DNA from: Bradyrhizobium sp. Ash2021
Lineage (GTDB): Bacteria > Pseudomonadota > Alphaproteobacteria > Rhizobiales > Xanthobacteraceae
Reading direction: 5' to 3'
Length of the DNA stretch: 64,000 bases
NCBI RefSeq assembly: GCF_031202265.1
Contig: NZ_CP100604.1
Span: 5,314,501 to 5,378,500, forward strand
Shown piece after piece: positions 19,999 to 27,683 of the stretch; the stretch's first letter is position 1, and each line of letters opens with the position of its first letter. A program made the position numbers and the translations under genes. The notes beneath the pieces were generated by a model. The model was given only the letters and a program-made list of their open reading frames with translations, did no database searches and was not told the DNA's origin.

Positions 19999-22900
19999 TC
20001 ACAGCGTCTGCACGTCCACCACGCCCGACACCGCCTTGATCGCGCCGGCGATCTGCGGCGAGACCTTGAAGCGGCCCGGGAGTTTCATTTCGACCTCGGT
20101 TTCAAGGTCGAGCATGATGACGAGCGAGACGTCGCCATTGGCTCCGTCCGCCGGGGCTGGCGCGGGTTTGACCTGCGGGATGCGGGCCGGGCCGCCGGGC
20201 GCCGCAGCCTCCGGCATGTTCAGACGCTTCGCAATGGAATCCAGCGGTTTGGTATCGCGCACGAAGATGCGCAGCCCCTTTTGGGTTTTGGCCGCGGCGG
20301 CGTCGAGCGGTTCGGCGTGTAGCACCCTCGCCCGCACGTCCTCGCCCTGTAGCTCAGCGCCGAGTTGCAGCAGCACGGCGGCGCCCGGCTCCAGCACGTC
20401 GCGATATTGCGCAAGGCCTTCGGAGAACAACACGGCTTCGAAATGGCCGGTCGGGTCCGACAGGCCCATGATGCCCATCTTGTTGCCGGTCTTGGTGCGC
20501 CGTTCCATGCGCGACACCACGGTCGCGGCAACCTTGCCGGCGGTCGCGCCGGTTTTGACCGCGCGCGAAAATTCCGCCCACGACTGCACCCGCAACCGTT
20601 TCAAGACGGTGGCGTAATCATCCAGCGGATGGCCGGACAGGAAGAAGCCGATGGCGTCGTATTCGCGCCGCAGCCGCTCGGCCGGCAACCAGGGCTCGAC
20701 CTGCGGCAGCATGATGGTCGGTGCGTCGGAGGCGCCGCCGAACATATCGTTCTGCCCGAGCGTCGCGGCCTCATGGCTGCGCTGGCACGCCGCCAGGATC
20801 GCCTCTGCGCCGCCAAATACCCGCGCGCGGTTCGAATCGAGCGTGTCGAAGGCGCCGGCCGCGGCCAGGCTTTCGATGACGCGCTTGTTGATCGCACGCG
20901 GATTGGCGCGCGCGGCGAAATCGGCCAGCGAGGTGAAGGCGCCCTCTTTCCGCGTCGCCACGATCAGCTCAACGGCCTGCGGGCCGACGCCCTTCAGCGC
21001 GGCCAGCGCGTAATAGATCGTGTTGTCGCTGACTTCGAAGGTCGCCCCCGAACGGTTGATATTGGGCGCCTCGACCTTGATCCCGAGCCGCTGCGCCTCG
21101 GCGCGAAACTCCGACAGCTTGTCGGTGTTGTTGAGTTCGAGCGTCATCGACGCGGCCAGGAACTCGACCGGATAATGCGCCTTCATATAGGCGGTGTGAT
21201 ACGACACCAGCGCATAGGCCGCCGCATGGCTCTTGTTGAAGCCGTAGTCGGCGAATTTGGCGAGCAATTCGAAGATGGTGTCCGCCTGCCCTTTCGGCAC
21301 GCCGTTCTTGACCGAGCCGGCCACGAAGATCGCGCGCTGCTTTTCCATCTCGGAGCGGATCTTCTTGCCCATCGCGCGGCGCAGCAAATCGGCGTCGCCG
21401 AGCGAGTAACCGGCCATCACCTGGGCGATCTGCATCACCTGTTCCTGATAGATGATGACGCCGAACGTCTCCTTCAGGATCGGCTCGAGCAGCGGGTGCA
21501 GATATTCCGGCTCCTCGTCGCCATGCTTGCGCGCGCAATAGGTCGGAATGTTCGCCATCGGGCCCGGACGATACAGCGCCACCAGCGCGATGATGTCCTC
21601 GAAGCGGTCGGGCCGCATGTCGACCAGCGCGCGGCGCATGCCCTGGCTTTCCACCTGGAACACGCCGACCACATCGCCCTTGGCCAGCATCTGGTAACTC
21701 GGGGCATCGTCGAGCGGCAAAGTCGCGAGGTCGATTTCGATGTGGCGCTGCTTGAGCAGTTTGACCGCGACGTCGAGCACGGTGAGCGTCTTCAGGCCGA
21801 GGAAGTCGAATTTCACCAGCCCCGCGGGCTCGACCCATTTCATGTTGAACTGGGTCACCGGCATGTCGGATTTGGGATCGCGATAGAGCGGCACCAGTTC
21901 GCTCAAGGGACGGTCGCCGATCACAATACCGGCGGCGTGGGTGGAAGCGTGCCGAGTCAGGCCTTCGAGGCGCTGGGCGATGTCGAAGGCGCGGGCCACC
22001 ACCGCATCCTCGTCGCGAAACGCCTGCAGCTTCGGTTCGCTGGCGATCGCCGCGGCCAGCGTCACCGGCGCGGCGGGATTCTGCGGCACCAGTTTGGTCA
22101 GCTTGTCGACCTGCCCATAGGGCATCTGCAGCACGCGGCCGACGTCGCGCAGCACGCCGCGCGCCTGCAGCGTACCGAAGGTGATGATCTGCGCCACCTG
22201 ATCGCGGCCGTAGCGCTGCTGCACGTAGTCGATCACCTCACCGCGGCGGTCCTGGCAGAAGTCGATGTCGAAGTCGGGCATTGAGACGCGTTCGGGATTG
22301 AGGAAGCGCTCGAACAGAAGGCCGAAGCGGATCGGATCGAGGTCGGTGATGGTCAGTGCATAGGCGACCAGCGATCCCGCGCCGGAGCCGCGACCCGGCC
22401 CGACCGGAATGCCCTCGGATTTTGCGTGCTGGATGAAATCGGCCACGATCAGGAAGTAGCCCGCATAGTTCATGCGGGTGATGACATCGAGTTCGAACGC
22501 CAGCCGCGCCTGATAGGTTTCCTCGGTCATGCCCGGCGCGAGGCCGTGGACCTTCAGGCGATGGCTAAGACCCGCCTCGGCCTGGCGCCGCAGTTCGGCG
22601 GCCTCCTCGGCTTCGGCGTCGGCTGCATTGCTGCCGGCGCCGACCGTGAAGCGCGGCAGGATCGGCTTGCGCGTCTTCGGCCGGAACGAACAGCGCTCCG
22701 CGATCTCCACCGTCGATGCCAGCGCCTCCGGAATGTCGGCGAACAATACCGCCATTTCGGCCCGGGTCTTGAAGCGGTGATCGGGCGTGAGCTGATCGCG
22801 ATCGGTCTCGGCGATCAACCGGCCGCCGGCGATACACAACAGCGCGTCATGGGCTTCGTAATCATCGTTGGCGGCAAAGTACGGCTCGTTGGTCGCGACC

Positions 22901-23511
22901 AGCGGCAGTCCCTTGGCGTAGGCCAGATCGATCAAGCCGGCCTCGGCGCGGCGCTCCTTCTCGATGCCGTGACGTTGCAGCTCGACATAGAGGCGATCGC
23001 CGAACAGGCTCGCCAGCCGGTCGCAGCGCGTCGCGGCAAGGGCTGCATGATCGCCGTGAATCGCCAGCGAGATCGGCCCGTCGGGACCGCCGGTGAGCGC
23101 GATCAAATCCTCGGCATCGCCCTCCAGCCACTCGAACTTGATGTGCGGGGACTGATGGACCGGCGTCTCCAGGAACGCCCGTGAGTTCAGCCGCATCAGG
23201 CTGCGATAGCCGCGCTCGCGCGCCGCCAGCAATACGATTCGGGAAGGCGCCGAAGCCAGCGCATTGCGCGCATTGGGATCCTGGTCGCCAAAGTCGATCG
23301 CGAGCTCGCAGCCGATGATCGGCTGGATGCCGTAGCCCGCCATCTTGTCGGAGAATTCCAGCGCCCCGAACATGTTGTCGGTGTCGGTCAGCGCCAGCGC
23401 CGGCTGGCGGTCCGCCTTGGCGAGTTCGCCGAGCTTCTGGATCTTGATCGAGCCCTTCAGCAGCGAATAGGCCGAATGAACGTGGAGATGAACGAATCCG
23501 GCACTGGACAT
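19999..23511 (-). CDS. dnaE: DNA polymerase III subunit alpha
   Basis: Replicative polymerase catalytic subunit, 1170 residues. The N-terminal PHP domain has an intact HLHVHSAYSLL motif. The polymerase core includes PVGPGRGSGAGSLVAY and the catalytic aspartates in SMPDFDIDFCQDRRGEVI, and FGVIIYQEQVMQIAQVMAGY is also conserved. A helix-hairpin-helix and an OB fold follow. Length and intact PHP motif fit housekeeping DnaE1, not the shorter mutagenic DnaE2 of imuAB cassettes. The start at 23511 (MSSAGFVHLH) matches the family. An SOS-controlled small gene lies 258 bases upstream on the same strand. Confidence 0.97.
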   Translation of the reverse strand: MSSAGFVHLHVHSAYSLLKGSIKIQKLGELAKADRQPALALTDTDNMFGALEFSDKMAGYGIQPIIGCELAIDFGDQDPNARNALASAPSRIVLLAARERGYRSLMRLNSRAFLETPVHQSPHIKFEWLEGDAEDLIALTGGPDGPISLAIHGDHAALAATRCDRLASLFGDRLYVELQRHGIEKERRAEAGLIDLAYAKGLPLVATNEPYFAANDDYEAHDALLCIAGGRLIAETDRDQLTPDHRFKTRAEMAVLFADIPEALASTVEIAERCSFRPKTRKPILPRFTVGAGSNAADAEAEEAAELRRQAEAGLSHRLKVHGLAPGMTEETYQARLAFELDVITRMNYAGYFLIVADFIQHAKSEGIPVGPGRGSGAGSLVAYALTITDLDPIRFGLLFERFLNPERVSMPDFDIDFCQDRRGEVIDYVQQRYGRDQVAQIITFGTLQARGVLRDVGRVLQMPYGQVDKLTKLVPQNPAAPVTLAAAIASEPKLQAFRDEDAVVARAFDIAQRLEGLTRHASTHAAGIVIGDRPLSELVPLYRDPKSDMPVTQFNMKWVEPAGLVKFDFLGLKTLTVLDVAVKLLKQRHIEIDLATLPLDDAPSYQMLAKGDVVGVFQVESQGMRRALVDMRPDRFEDIIALVALYRPGPMANIPTYCARKHGDEEPEYLHPLLEPILKETFGVIIYQEQVMQIAQVMAGYSLGDADLLRRAMGKKIRSEMEKQRAIFVAGSVKNGVPKGQADTIFELLAKFADYGFNKSHAAAYALVSYHTAYMKAHYPVEFLAASMTLELNNTDKLSEFRAEAQRLGIKVEAPNINRSGATFEVSDNTIYYALAALKGVGPQAVELIVATRKEGAFTSLADFAARANPRAINKRVIESLAAAGAFDTLDSNRARVFGGAEAILAACQRSHEAATLGQNDMFGGASDAPTIMLPQVEPWLPAERLRREYDAIGFFLSGHPLDDYATVLKRLRVQSWAEFSRAVKTGATAGKVAATVVSRMERRTKTGNKMGIMGLSDPTGHFEAVLFSEGLAQYRDVLEPGAAVLLQLGAELQGEDVRARVLHAEPLDAAAAKTQKGLRIFVRDTKPLDSIAKRLNMPEAAAPGGPARIPQVKPAPAPADGANGDVSLVIMLDLETEVEMKLPGRFKVSPQIAGAIKAVSGVVDVQTL

Positions 23512-23689
23512 GGCTGCTCAAGCGCTTCTGGGTCAGGGATGGCTGCGATCGTCAGGCCAACGGACACGCAAAGGAAACCCAAAGGAAACCCAAGCCTCCA
23601 GACCCGACTCGCCCGCCATGGTGATGCCTGACGCGACCGGAGTCCACGCGCGACGGCGAATGAGCCTTCGCCATCCGGCTTTTCCCCAA

Positions 23690-23748
23690 GGGACGCACGC
23701 CCAAGGCGTATGTCCCAAGGGGGCCCCTGCCGAAGCCGCATGGCTTCG
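23690..23748. repeat. Two small hairpins between dnaE and the SOS peptide gene
   Basis: GGGACGCACGCC pairs imperfectly with GGCGTATGTCCC (23690-23716), and CGAAGCC-GCAT-GGCTTCG forms a perfect 7-bp hairpin (23731-23748). There is no T-tract, so a standard terminator is not indicated. They may be a repeat element or an RNA processing site between the two genes. The rest of 23512-23769 is empty. Confidence 0.5.
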
Positions 23749-23769
23749 CCCGGTCCCTGCCCGCCTTGT

Positions 23770-23868
23770 TCAGAACTGCGGAATCAGCTGCGCCCAGACC
23801 GCGATCATCCCGACGAACAGCGTGATCGACGCCAGCGCCGCCGCTTCTTCCATAAAGGTCTTCAACAT
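23770..23868 (-). CDS. SOS-controlled 32-residue single-span membrane protein
   Basis: 32 codons from ATG 23868 to TGA 23770. The protein begins MLKTFMEEAAALAS, continues as one hydrophobic helix (ITLFVGMIAVWAQL) and ends IPQF. GGGAGGCGGGG lies just before the start. The promoter region immediately upstream has two LexA boxes. In Caulobacter the SOS-induced SidA is a 29-residue inner-membrane protein that blocks division through FtsW; size, topology and control are the same here, so a division-inhibitor role is a reasonable inference, not shown. I believe very similar peptides exist in other Bradyrhizobium, but could not check. Confidence 0.75.
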   Translation of the reverse strand: MLKTFMEEAAALASITLFVGMIAVWAQLIPQF

Positions 23869-23886
23869 CCCCGCCTCCCTGGACTA

Positions 23887-23919
23887 GAACATATGAAGAA
23901 CAGTGTTCCCTTTTTGTTC
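23887..23919 (-). promoter_or_regulatory. Two tandem LexA (SOS) boxes
   Basis: GAAC-ATATGAA-GAAC at 23887-23901 and GTTC-CCTTTTT-GTTC at 23905-23919, 3 bases apart. Both fit exactly the alphaproteobacterial LexA site GTTC-N7-GTTC (or its complement). They end 18 bases before the start codon of the small membrane protein and cover its predicted promoter. One such match is expected by chance every 30 kb or so, but two in 33 bases right before a gene is not. Confidence 0.85.
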
Positions 23920-23930
23920 TTCGGAGTCAA
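23902..23930 (-). promoter_or_regulatory. Likely promoter of the SOS peptide gene
   Basis: On the minus strand TTGACT (23925-23930), 17 bases, then AACACT (23902-23907). The right-hand LexA box sits in the spacer and the other covers the expected start point, so bound LexA would block polymerase. The -10 match is weak (3 of 6). Confidence 0.5.
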
Positions 23931-24095
23931 GGGACGGTCGTGGGTCCGTTTGAGAAACTGACCCTGAAATAAATCGCTTGGTTAACGGGACTCGCCTTTG
24001 GCGAGATCTGGCAGATGCTATCCACCTCCGCGCCACATGACGCAGACCAAGTGGCCATTGCCGATAGCGTACTGCCGCACGATGAATTGATCGAC

Positions 24096-24308
24096 CTAGC
24101 GAGTTGGTTGGGGTCCCTCGGACGTTGGAGGTGAGTTGTCCGTATTTCCCAGCCACGCCTTGGAGTGCTCAGCAATCCACTTGCCCGCGTCATGTTCCGT
24201 AATAAAGCCCTTGATTACTTCGGTTTCGCCATCGGGCCATAGAATATCAATCCCCCAGCCAGTTCCGGGAATTTTCCGCGCCATAAAAGTTGGTCGCTGC
24301 TCGATCAT
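24096..24308 (-). CDS. Small hypothetical protein
   Basis: 70 residues; family not recognised by name. The core MARKIPGTGWGIDILWPDGE with IKGFITEHDAGKWIAEHSKA reads like a compact beta-beta-alpha protein with a conserved-looking Trp/Gly pattern, unlike the random frames nearby. The start could be 24308 or the ATG at 24284 (MARK). The ribosome site is weak. It is cytoplasmic by composition. Confidence 0.6.
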   Translation of the reverse strand: MIEQRPTFMARKIPGTGWGIDILWPDGETEVIKGFITEHDAGKWIAEHSKAWLGNTDNSPPTSEGPQPTR

Positions 24309-24557
24309 CCGTCGAATATGCGCCCATGGCGGCCCGATTCAAGCCAGCCATCCTGCCACAATCAAACTGACCCACTACCCGAGGGGCGGTCGTTGGCCGG
24401 TTTTAGAAGCGACCTTTTTAGTTACCGGCCCGACGAGAATCGGTTTGCCCCTCCCCCGGGTCGCTGTGGCGGCGAGAGGGGGACAAGGGTTCTAGCTGCC
24501 GATCAAGGCAAGACGCGCGACGAGTTGCTTGGCTTCCCGTGGGCGTTTGGAAATCGG

Positions 24558-24770
24558 TCACTTCTTCTTGCCAAAAACCGGCGACTTCATCGGCTTGGCC
24601 TTCCAATCGAAGAAATCATAAAGGCCGGACCAGGCATGGACCTCGGCCTGGCAAATCCCGCATTTGAAACTGCCGGAATGCTTGTCCGAATGCTGCTCTC
24701 TTGTCGCGTCGTAATCCATCCCGCAACCGGAGCAGGTGAAATGTTCGGTGGTCCAAATGCCGCTTGCCAT
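24558..24770 (-). CDS. Small zinc-ribbon-like protein
   Basis: 70 residues. Two CxxC knuckles, CSGCGMDY and KCGICQAEVH, 23 residues apart, fit a zinc ribbon. The C-terminus is Lys-rich (SPVFGKKK). Such small proteins often bind nucleic acid or a partner protein, but nothing more specific can be said. An overlapping frame ending at 24616 is a shadow. Confidence 0.65.
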   Translation of the reverse strand: MASGIWTTEHFTCSGCGMDYDATREQHSDKHSGSFKCGICQAEVHAWSGLYDFFDWKAKPMKSPVFGKKK

Positions 24771-24979
24771 CCCGCAAATATGCCCCGCCGACCGTCCGTT
24801 TTCCAGTGCGGATATCCGTCACAATCAAATTGAGCCTGATCGCGAGTTAATTCCTGCGCGAAATCTTCGGTCGGACGCCGGTGCTCGACGTCACCAGCTG
24901 CAGGGCGTTTGGGCTGCCCCGTCACGTCTTCCGCGCCAGTTCCTGTCCCGGCTCGACCCAACCCGGCGGTGCGCCAACG

Positions 24980-25010
24980 AAAAAAGCCCCGGGCAATGCC
25001 CGGGGCTTTG
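24980..25010 (-). terminator. Terminator of the porin-like gene
   Basis: Near-perfect 12-bp stem AAAGCCCCGGGC / GCCCGGGGCTTT with a 3-base loop. On the minus strand it is followed by a T run, directly after the stop of the outer membrane protein gene. Confidence 0.9.
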
Positions 25011-25031
25011 ATCTCATCGATGATCGCGAGA

Positions 25032-25775
25032 TCAGTACTTCGCGATGATCGGGCCGCCGAACTTGTAGTTCACGCGGACGGTGACCAGATCGACGTCCTG
25101 ACGGATGCGATCGGCACCGAAGAACGCGCCAGCCGGCGTGGTGAAGCTGTAGGTGCGATCCTGCATGAACAGGTGATCGTACTCGATCGCGGCCGACCAG
25201 TTCGGGGCGAAGCCGTATTCGAGGCCGACACCGACCACGCCACCCCAGCGGGTGTCGTCGCTGGTGGTGGCGGAGAGAGCGCCGCCAGTGGTGTTGATGC
25301 GGTAACGATCCGCGGTCACCGCAGCACCACCCTTGAGGTAGAACAGGACGTTGTTGGCGGCATAGCCGACCTGACCAGTGAACAGGCCGAACGCGTCGAT
25401 CTTCGAGGTGTTGACGAAACCGGGGAACAGCAGGCTCGTGTTCGATCCCTTCAGGTCAGCCCAGTCACCCTGCGCTTCAACGCCGAACACCCAGGTGCCG
25501 GACTGCCAGCGATAACCGACCTGACCACCGGCGACGCCGCCGGTTGCGTCATGGCTGCCTTCACCGCCGACCAAAAACGGCGGCACGGAATCCCAGCTGT
25601 TGTGGCTCGAACCCCAACCACCGTTGGCGCCGACGTAGAAACCGCTCCAGTCGTACACAGCGGCGATCATCGCGGGCGCCTTGGTGTAAGGACGCGCAGC
25701 AAGATCAGCAGCCACTGCCGGCGCAGCCGCGCCGAGCGCGATCAGACTGGCCGTAACAAGCAAAACCTTCTTCAT
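25032..25775 (-). CDS. Outer membrane beta-barrel protein, Omp25/Omp31 type
   Basis: 247 residues. The signal peptide MKKVLLVTASLIALGAAAPA with cleavage after ...AVAA is followed by DLAARPYTKAP, the typical opening of rhizobial Omp25/31 porin-like proteins, and DWSGFYVGANGGWG. Eight-strand barrel pattern, ending VRVNYKFGGPIIAKY. It is a major surface protein class with roles in envelope stability. Start at 25775 with GGAATAAAAAAG upstream. It has its own terminator and is divergent from the DUF3551 genes. Confidence 0.9.
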   Translation of the reverse strand: MKKVLLVTASLIALGAAAPAVAADLAARPYTKAPAMIAAVYDWSGFYVGANGGWGSSHNSWDSVPPFLVGGEGSHDATGGVAGGQVGYRWQSGTWVFGVEAQGDWADLKGSNTSLLFPGFVNTSKIDAFGLFTGQVGYAANNVLFYLKGGAAVTADRYRINTTGGALSATTSDDTRWGGVVGVGLEYGFAPNWSAAIEYDHLFMQDRTYSFTTPAGAFFGADRIRQDVDLVTVRVNYKFGGPIIAKY

Positions 25776-26107
25776 CTTTTTTATTCCGTTCCGATTTTTG
25801 TACAGCCCCCAAGGCCGTTGCCACCTCATAGCAGCGTTCGTTTGAAATGCTGTAACTTCACTGCAACAGCCGGCGCGAAACGACTTCGCTGAAAACGTAA
25901 GTTAATATTGCATAACAGGCACTTTTCGGAACTTTGTGATCGCGCTCGTCGCAAAAAACTCACATTTCAATCGCGCACCATCGTTCGCACGCGAGAATGT
26001 ATTGACGAGAAGGCGCGCGTACGGCTTGGATCGGAATAATGGAAGTTCGATGATGCCGAAGAACAGCCGTCAGGTTGGGGAAATTCGGGCGTTGGGGAGA
26101 TTTGAAA
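25776..26107. promoter_or_regulatory. Divergent promoter region (porin-like gene / DUF3551 cluster)
   Basis: About 330 bases, AT-richer than its surroundings in the middle (GTTAATATTGCATAAC near 25900). It must hold promoters for the porin-like gene on the left and the DUF3551 gene on the right. ATTGACG near 26000 could be a -35 for the right-hand gene. I see no gene in it. Confidence 0.45.
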
Positions 26108-26392
26108 ATGCGTAGAGTGATTCTAGCGTTGCTGGCAGCCGGCGGTCTCATAGCACTCGGCGCCATGCCCGCCGAAGCGGTCGGCACGCGATATCCGTTC
26201 TGCATCCAGGGCAACGACCATCCCGGCCTGAGCAATTGCACCTTCACGAGCTATGAGCAGTGTCAGGCCACAGCTTCCGGTCGCCGCCTGTGGTGCATCG
26301 CCAATCCCTATTATGTCGGCGACGGCGACGCGCCGCCCTATGCCGGCCGCGGTCGCCGCTTGCCGCCGGCCTATCCGGGCTACCCCAGATAG
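26108..26392 (+). CDS. DUF3551-type small secreted protein A
   Basis: 94 residues. Signal peptide MRRVILALLAAGGLIALG cleaved after ...PAEA. The mature part has the family pattern YPFCIQG...LSNCTFTSYEQCQATASG...WCIANPYY with four Cys that probably pair. Exported, function unknown. GGGGAG precedes the start. First of four related genes here. Confidence 0.85.
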   Translation: MRRVILALLAAGGLIALGAMPAEAVGTRYPFCIQGNDHPGLSNCTFTSYEQCQATASGRRLWCIANPYYVGDGDAPPYAGRGRRLPPAYPGYPR

Positions 26393-26548
26393 TGAACCGG
26401 GTACGGCGCATTGAGGATCGGCGAGAGCGAGGCCGACCATTTGCACGATCCCAAGCGTTCAGCGCGCGAACGTGATTTGACGCAGCCCTCGCATGGGTTG
26501 TCTGTTGACGGCTGACAATTCCCGTCAAAGTCGGACACGGAGGACGTC

Positions 26549-26812
26549 ATGCGAACGGCATTACTGGCGCTGATAGTGGGCTGTGCCGCGTCTGCAACGG
26601 TTGCGATGCCGGCGGCATCGGCCCGCGATTACCCCTATTGCATCAGGGGTTGCGACTTCGGCTCGGGTCTCGGCGATTGCAGTTTCACAACCTACCAGCA
26701 GTGCCAGGCAAGTGCTGCGGGGCGGGTCGCAACCTGCGCGGAAAACCCCTATTTCAGCGCCAAGGCGGAAATGGTCGCCGACCGCAGCCGCATGTCCCGC
26801 AGGAGGTACTGA
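26549..26812 (+). CDS. DUF3551-type small secreted protein B
   Basis: 87 residues. Signal peptide (LLALIVGCAASATVAMPAAS), then YPYCIRGCDFGSG, CSFTTYQQCQASAAGR and CAENPYF, the same Cys framework as protein A with one extra Cys. Upstream, TTGACGG...CCGTCAA forms a short inverted repeat that may be an operator. Its stop shares one base with the start of the next gene (TGATG), so the two are translated together. Confidence 0.85.
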   Translation: MRTALLALIVGCAASATVAMPAASARDYPYCIRGCDFGSGLGDCSFTTYQQCQASAAGRVATCAENPYFSAKAEMVADRSRMSRRRY

Positions 26813-27063
26813 TGCGCGCATCGGCTTTGGCGATTCTGGCGATCGCTACCGCAGCCGCTGGCCCGGCAGCGGCCCAAACCTATGCACCGGGCTATCCGGT
26901 CTGCCTGCACGTGTACGGACCGGCCACCTATTACGAATGCCGCTATACGTCGATGGAGCAGTGCGCCATAACTGCATCGGGCCGCTCGGCGCAATGCGTG
27001 CTCAACCCCTATGTCGCGAACGCGGAAGTCCCGGCGCGCTACCGGCGGCACCACGCTTACTGA
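26812..27063 (+). CDS. DUF3551-type small secreted protein C1
   Basis: 83 residues. The start at 26812 has AGGAGG inside the end of the previous gene. Signal peptide, then YPVCLHVYGPATYYECRYTS, MEQCAITASGRSAQC and VLNPY. A sister of the gene at 27350, which has the same order (CMRVFGDPTYFECRYS, QCKGTAAGRGAEC). The two are products of a local tandem duplication. Confidence 0.85.
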   Translation: MRASALAILAIATAAAGPAAAQTYAPGYPVCLHVYGPATYYECRYTSMEQCAITASGRSAQCVLNPYVANAEVPARYRRHHAY

Positions 27064-27091
27064 GCGCCGGAGCAACGGTCCTGCAAGAATA

Positions 27092-27195
27092 TTGAATCAG
27101 AACGGTGCTCTGGATTCTTGGTTTGACGCATTTTCAAAGCGCGAACCAGCAACCACTCCGGATCAAGTCGCGGCAGCTTTTCGCCTGGAAACGCT
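27092..27195. repeat. Extragenic repeat, copy 3 (inside the duplicated segment)
   Basis: Contains TTTGACGCATTTTCAAAGCG, CGAACCAGCAACCACTCCGG and CAGCTTTTCGCCTGGAAACG. It is a decayed match to the copy at 27599 next to lolD, base for base over about 90 bases. Confidence 0.7.
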
Positions 27196-27236
27196 CTACG
27201 CCGGCTCGACGGCCTGGACATCGGCCAACGACACAA
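27192..27236 (-). pseudogene. Decayed copy of the lolD 3' end
   Basis: CGGCTCGACGGCCTGGACAT and the following CGGCCAACGACAC match the last 12 or so codons of lolD at 27687-27724 (AGCTCGACAACCTGGCCATC, GACCAGCGACAC) at roughly three-quarters identity, in the same orientation and with the same flanking repeat. It is left over from tandem duplication of the DUF3551-to-lolD junction. Confidence 0.65.
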
Positions 27237-27257
27237 GCCGCACCAGGCGCGCGCTTC

Positions 27258-27350
27258 GGCACGGTAGCCACGCGCGCCGAAACCTCCTATTTCATTGCCA
27301 AGGCCGAAATGCCGGCCGATCGCGGTCGGATGCCCCGCAGGAGGTATTGA
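27258..27350 (+). pseudogene. Remnant of a second DUF3551 protein B gene
   Basis: The frame ending at 27350 gives VATRAETSYFIAKAEMPADR then GRMPRRRY, matching the end of protein B (VATCAENPYFSAKAEMVADR, SRMSRRRY). The signal peptide and Cys-rich part are gone and one Cys has become Arg. The AGGAGG and TGATG junction to the next gene is kept, so the remnant may still supply the ribosome site for C2. Confidence 0.75.
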
Positions 27351-27601
27351 TGCGCATTCTGACTTTGGCGATGTTGGCAGTTGGCGCGGTGTCGATCGCC
27401 CAACCGGCGCAGGCCCAAACCTACGACCCGAGCTATCCGGTTTGCATGCGGGTGTTTGGCGACCCGACCTATTTCGAATGCCGTTACTCGACCATCGCGC
27501 AATGCAAAGGCACGGCGGCCGGCCGTGGCGCGGAGTGCCTGCTTAATCCCTATTTTGCAAGTGCGGTGGATCCCGCGCGCCGGCGGCATCGCGCTTATTG
27601 A
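27350..27601 (+). CDS. DUF3551-type small secreted protein C2
   Basis: 83 residues. Signal peptide MRILTLAMLAVGAVSIAQPA, then YPVCMRVFGDPTYFECRYST with the family Cys set and LNPYF. Close paralogue of C1. It starts inside the TGATG left by the B remnant, with AGGAGG upstream. Its reading frame is intact, unlike its former partner. Confidence 0.85.
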   Translation: MRILTLAMLAVGAVSIAQPAQAQTYDPSYPVCMRVFGDPTYFECRYSTIAQCKGTAAGRGAECLLNPYFASAVDPARRRHRAY

Positions 27602-27683
27602 TTCTCGTTTTGACGCGTATTCTTTATGCGAACCGGTATCCACCCCGGATCAAGTCCGGGGCAGGCTTTCGCTTGAAAACGCT
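27599..27683. repeat. Extragenic repeat, copy 4 (at the lolD stop)
   Basis: TTTTGACGCGTATTCTTTAT, GCGAACCGGTATCCACCCCG, a small palindrome CCCCGGATCAAGTCCGGGG and CGCTTGAAAACGCTT. The lolD stop codon TAA borders it on the minus strand. Confidence 0.75.

Noticed and set aside
20365..22284. 639-codon open frame opposite dnaE
   Set aside because: Low-complexity composition of an antisense shadow; dnaE motifs are unambiguous on the other strand.
24587..24961. 124-codon minus-strand frame overlapping the zinc-ribbon gene
   Set aside because: The zinc-ribbon frame has spaced CxxC motifs and this one has none; composition changes along its length.
27105..27257. N-terminal part of an 81-codon frame before DUF3551 C2
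   Set aside because: Only its last 30 codons match protein B; the first part is extragenic repeat and decayed lolD sequence, so it is treated as a pseudogene remnant, not a gene.
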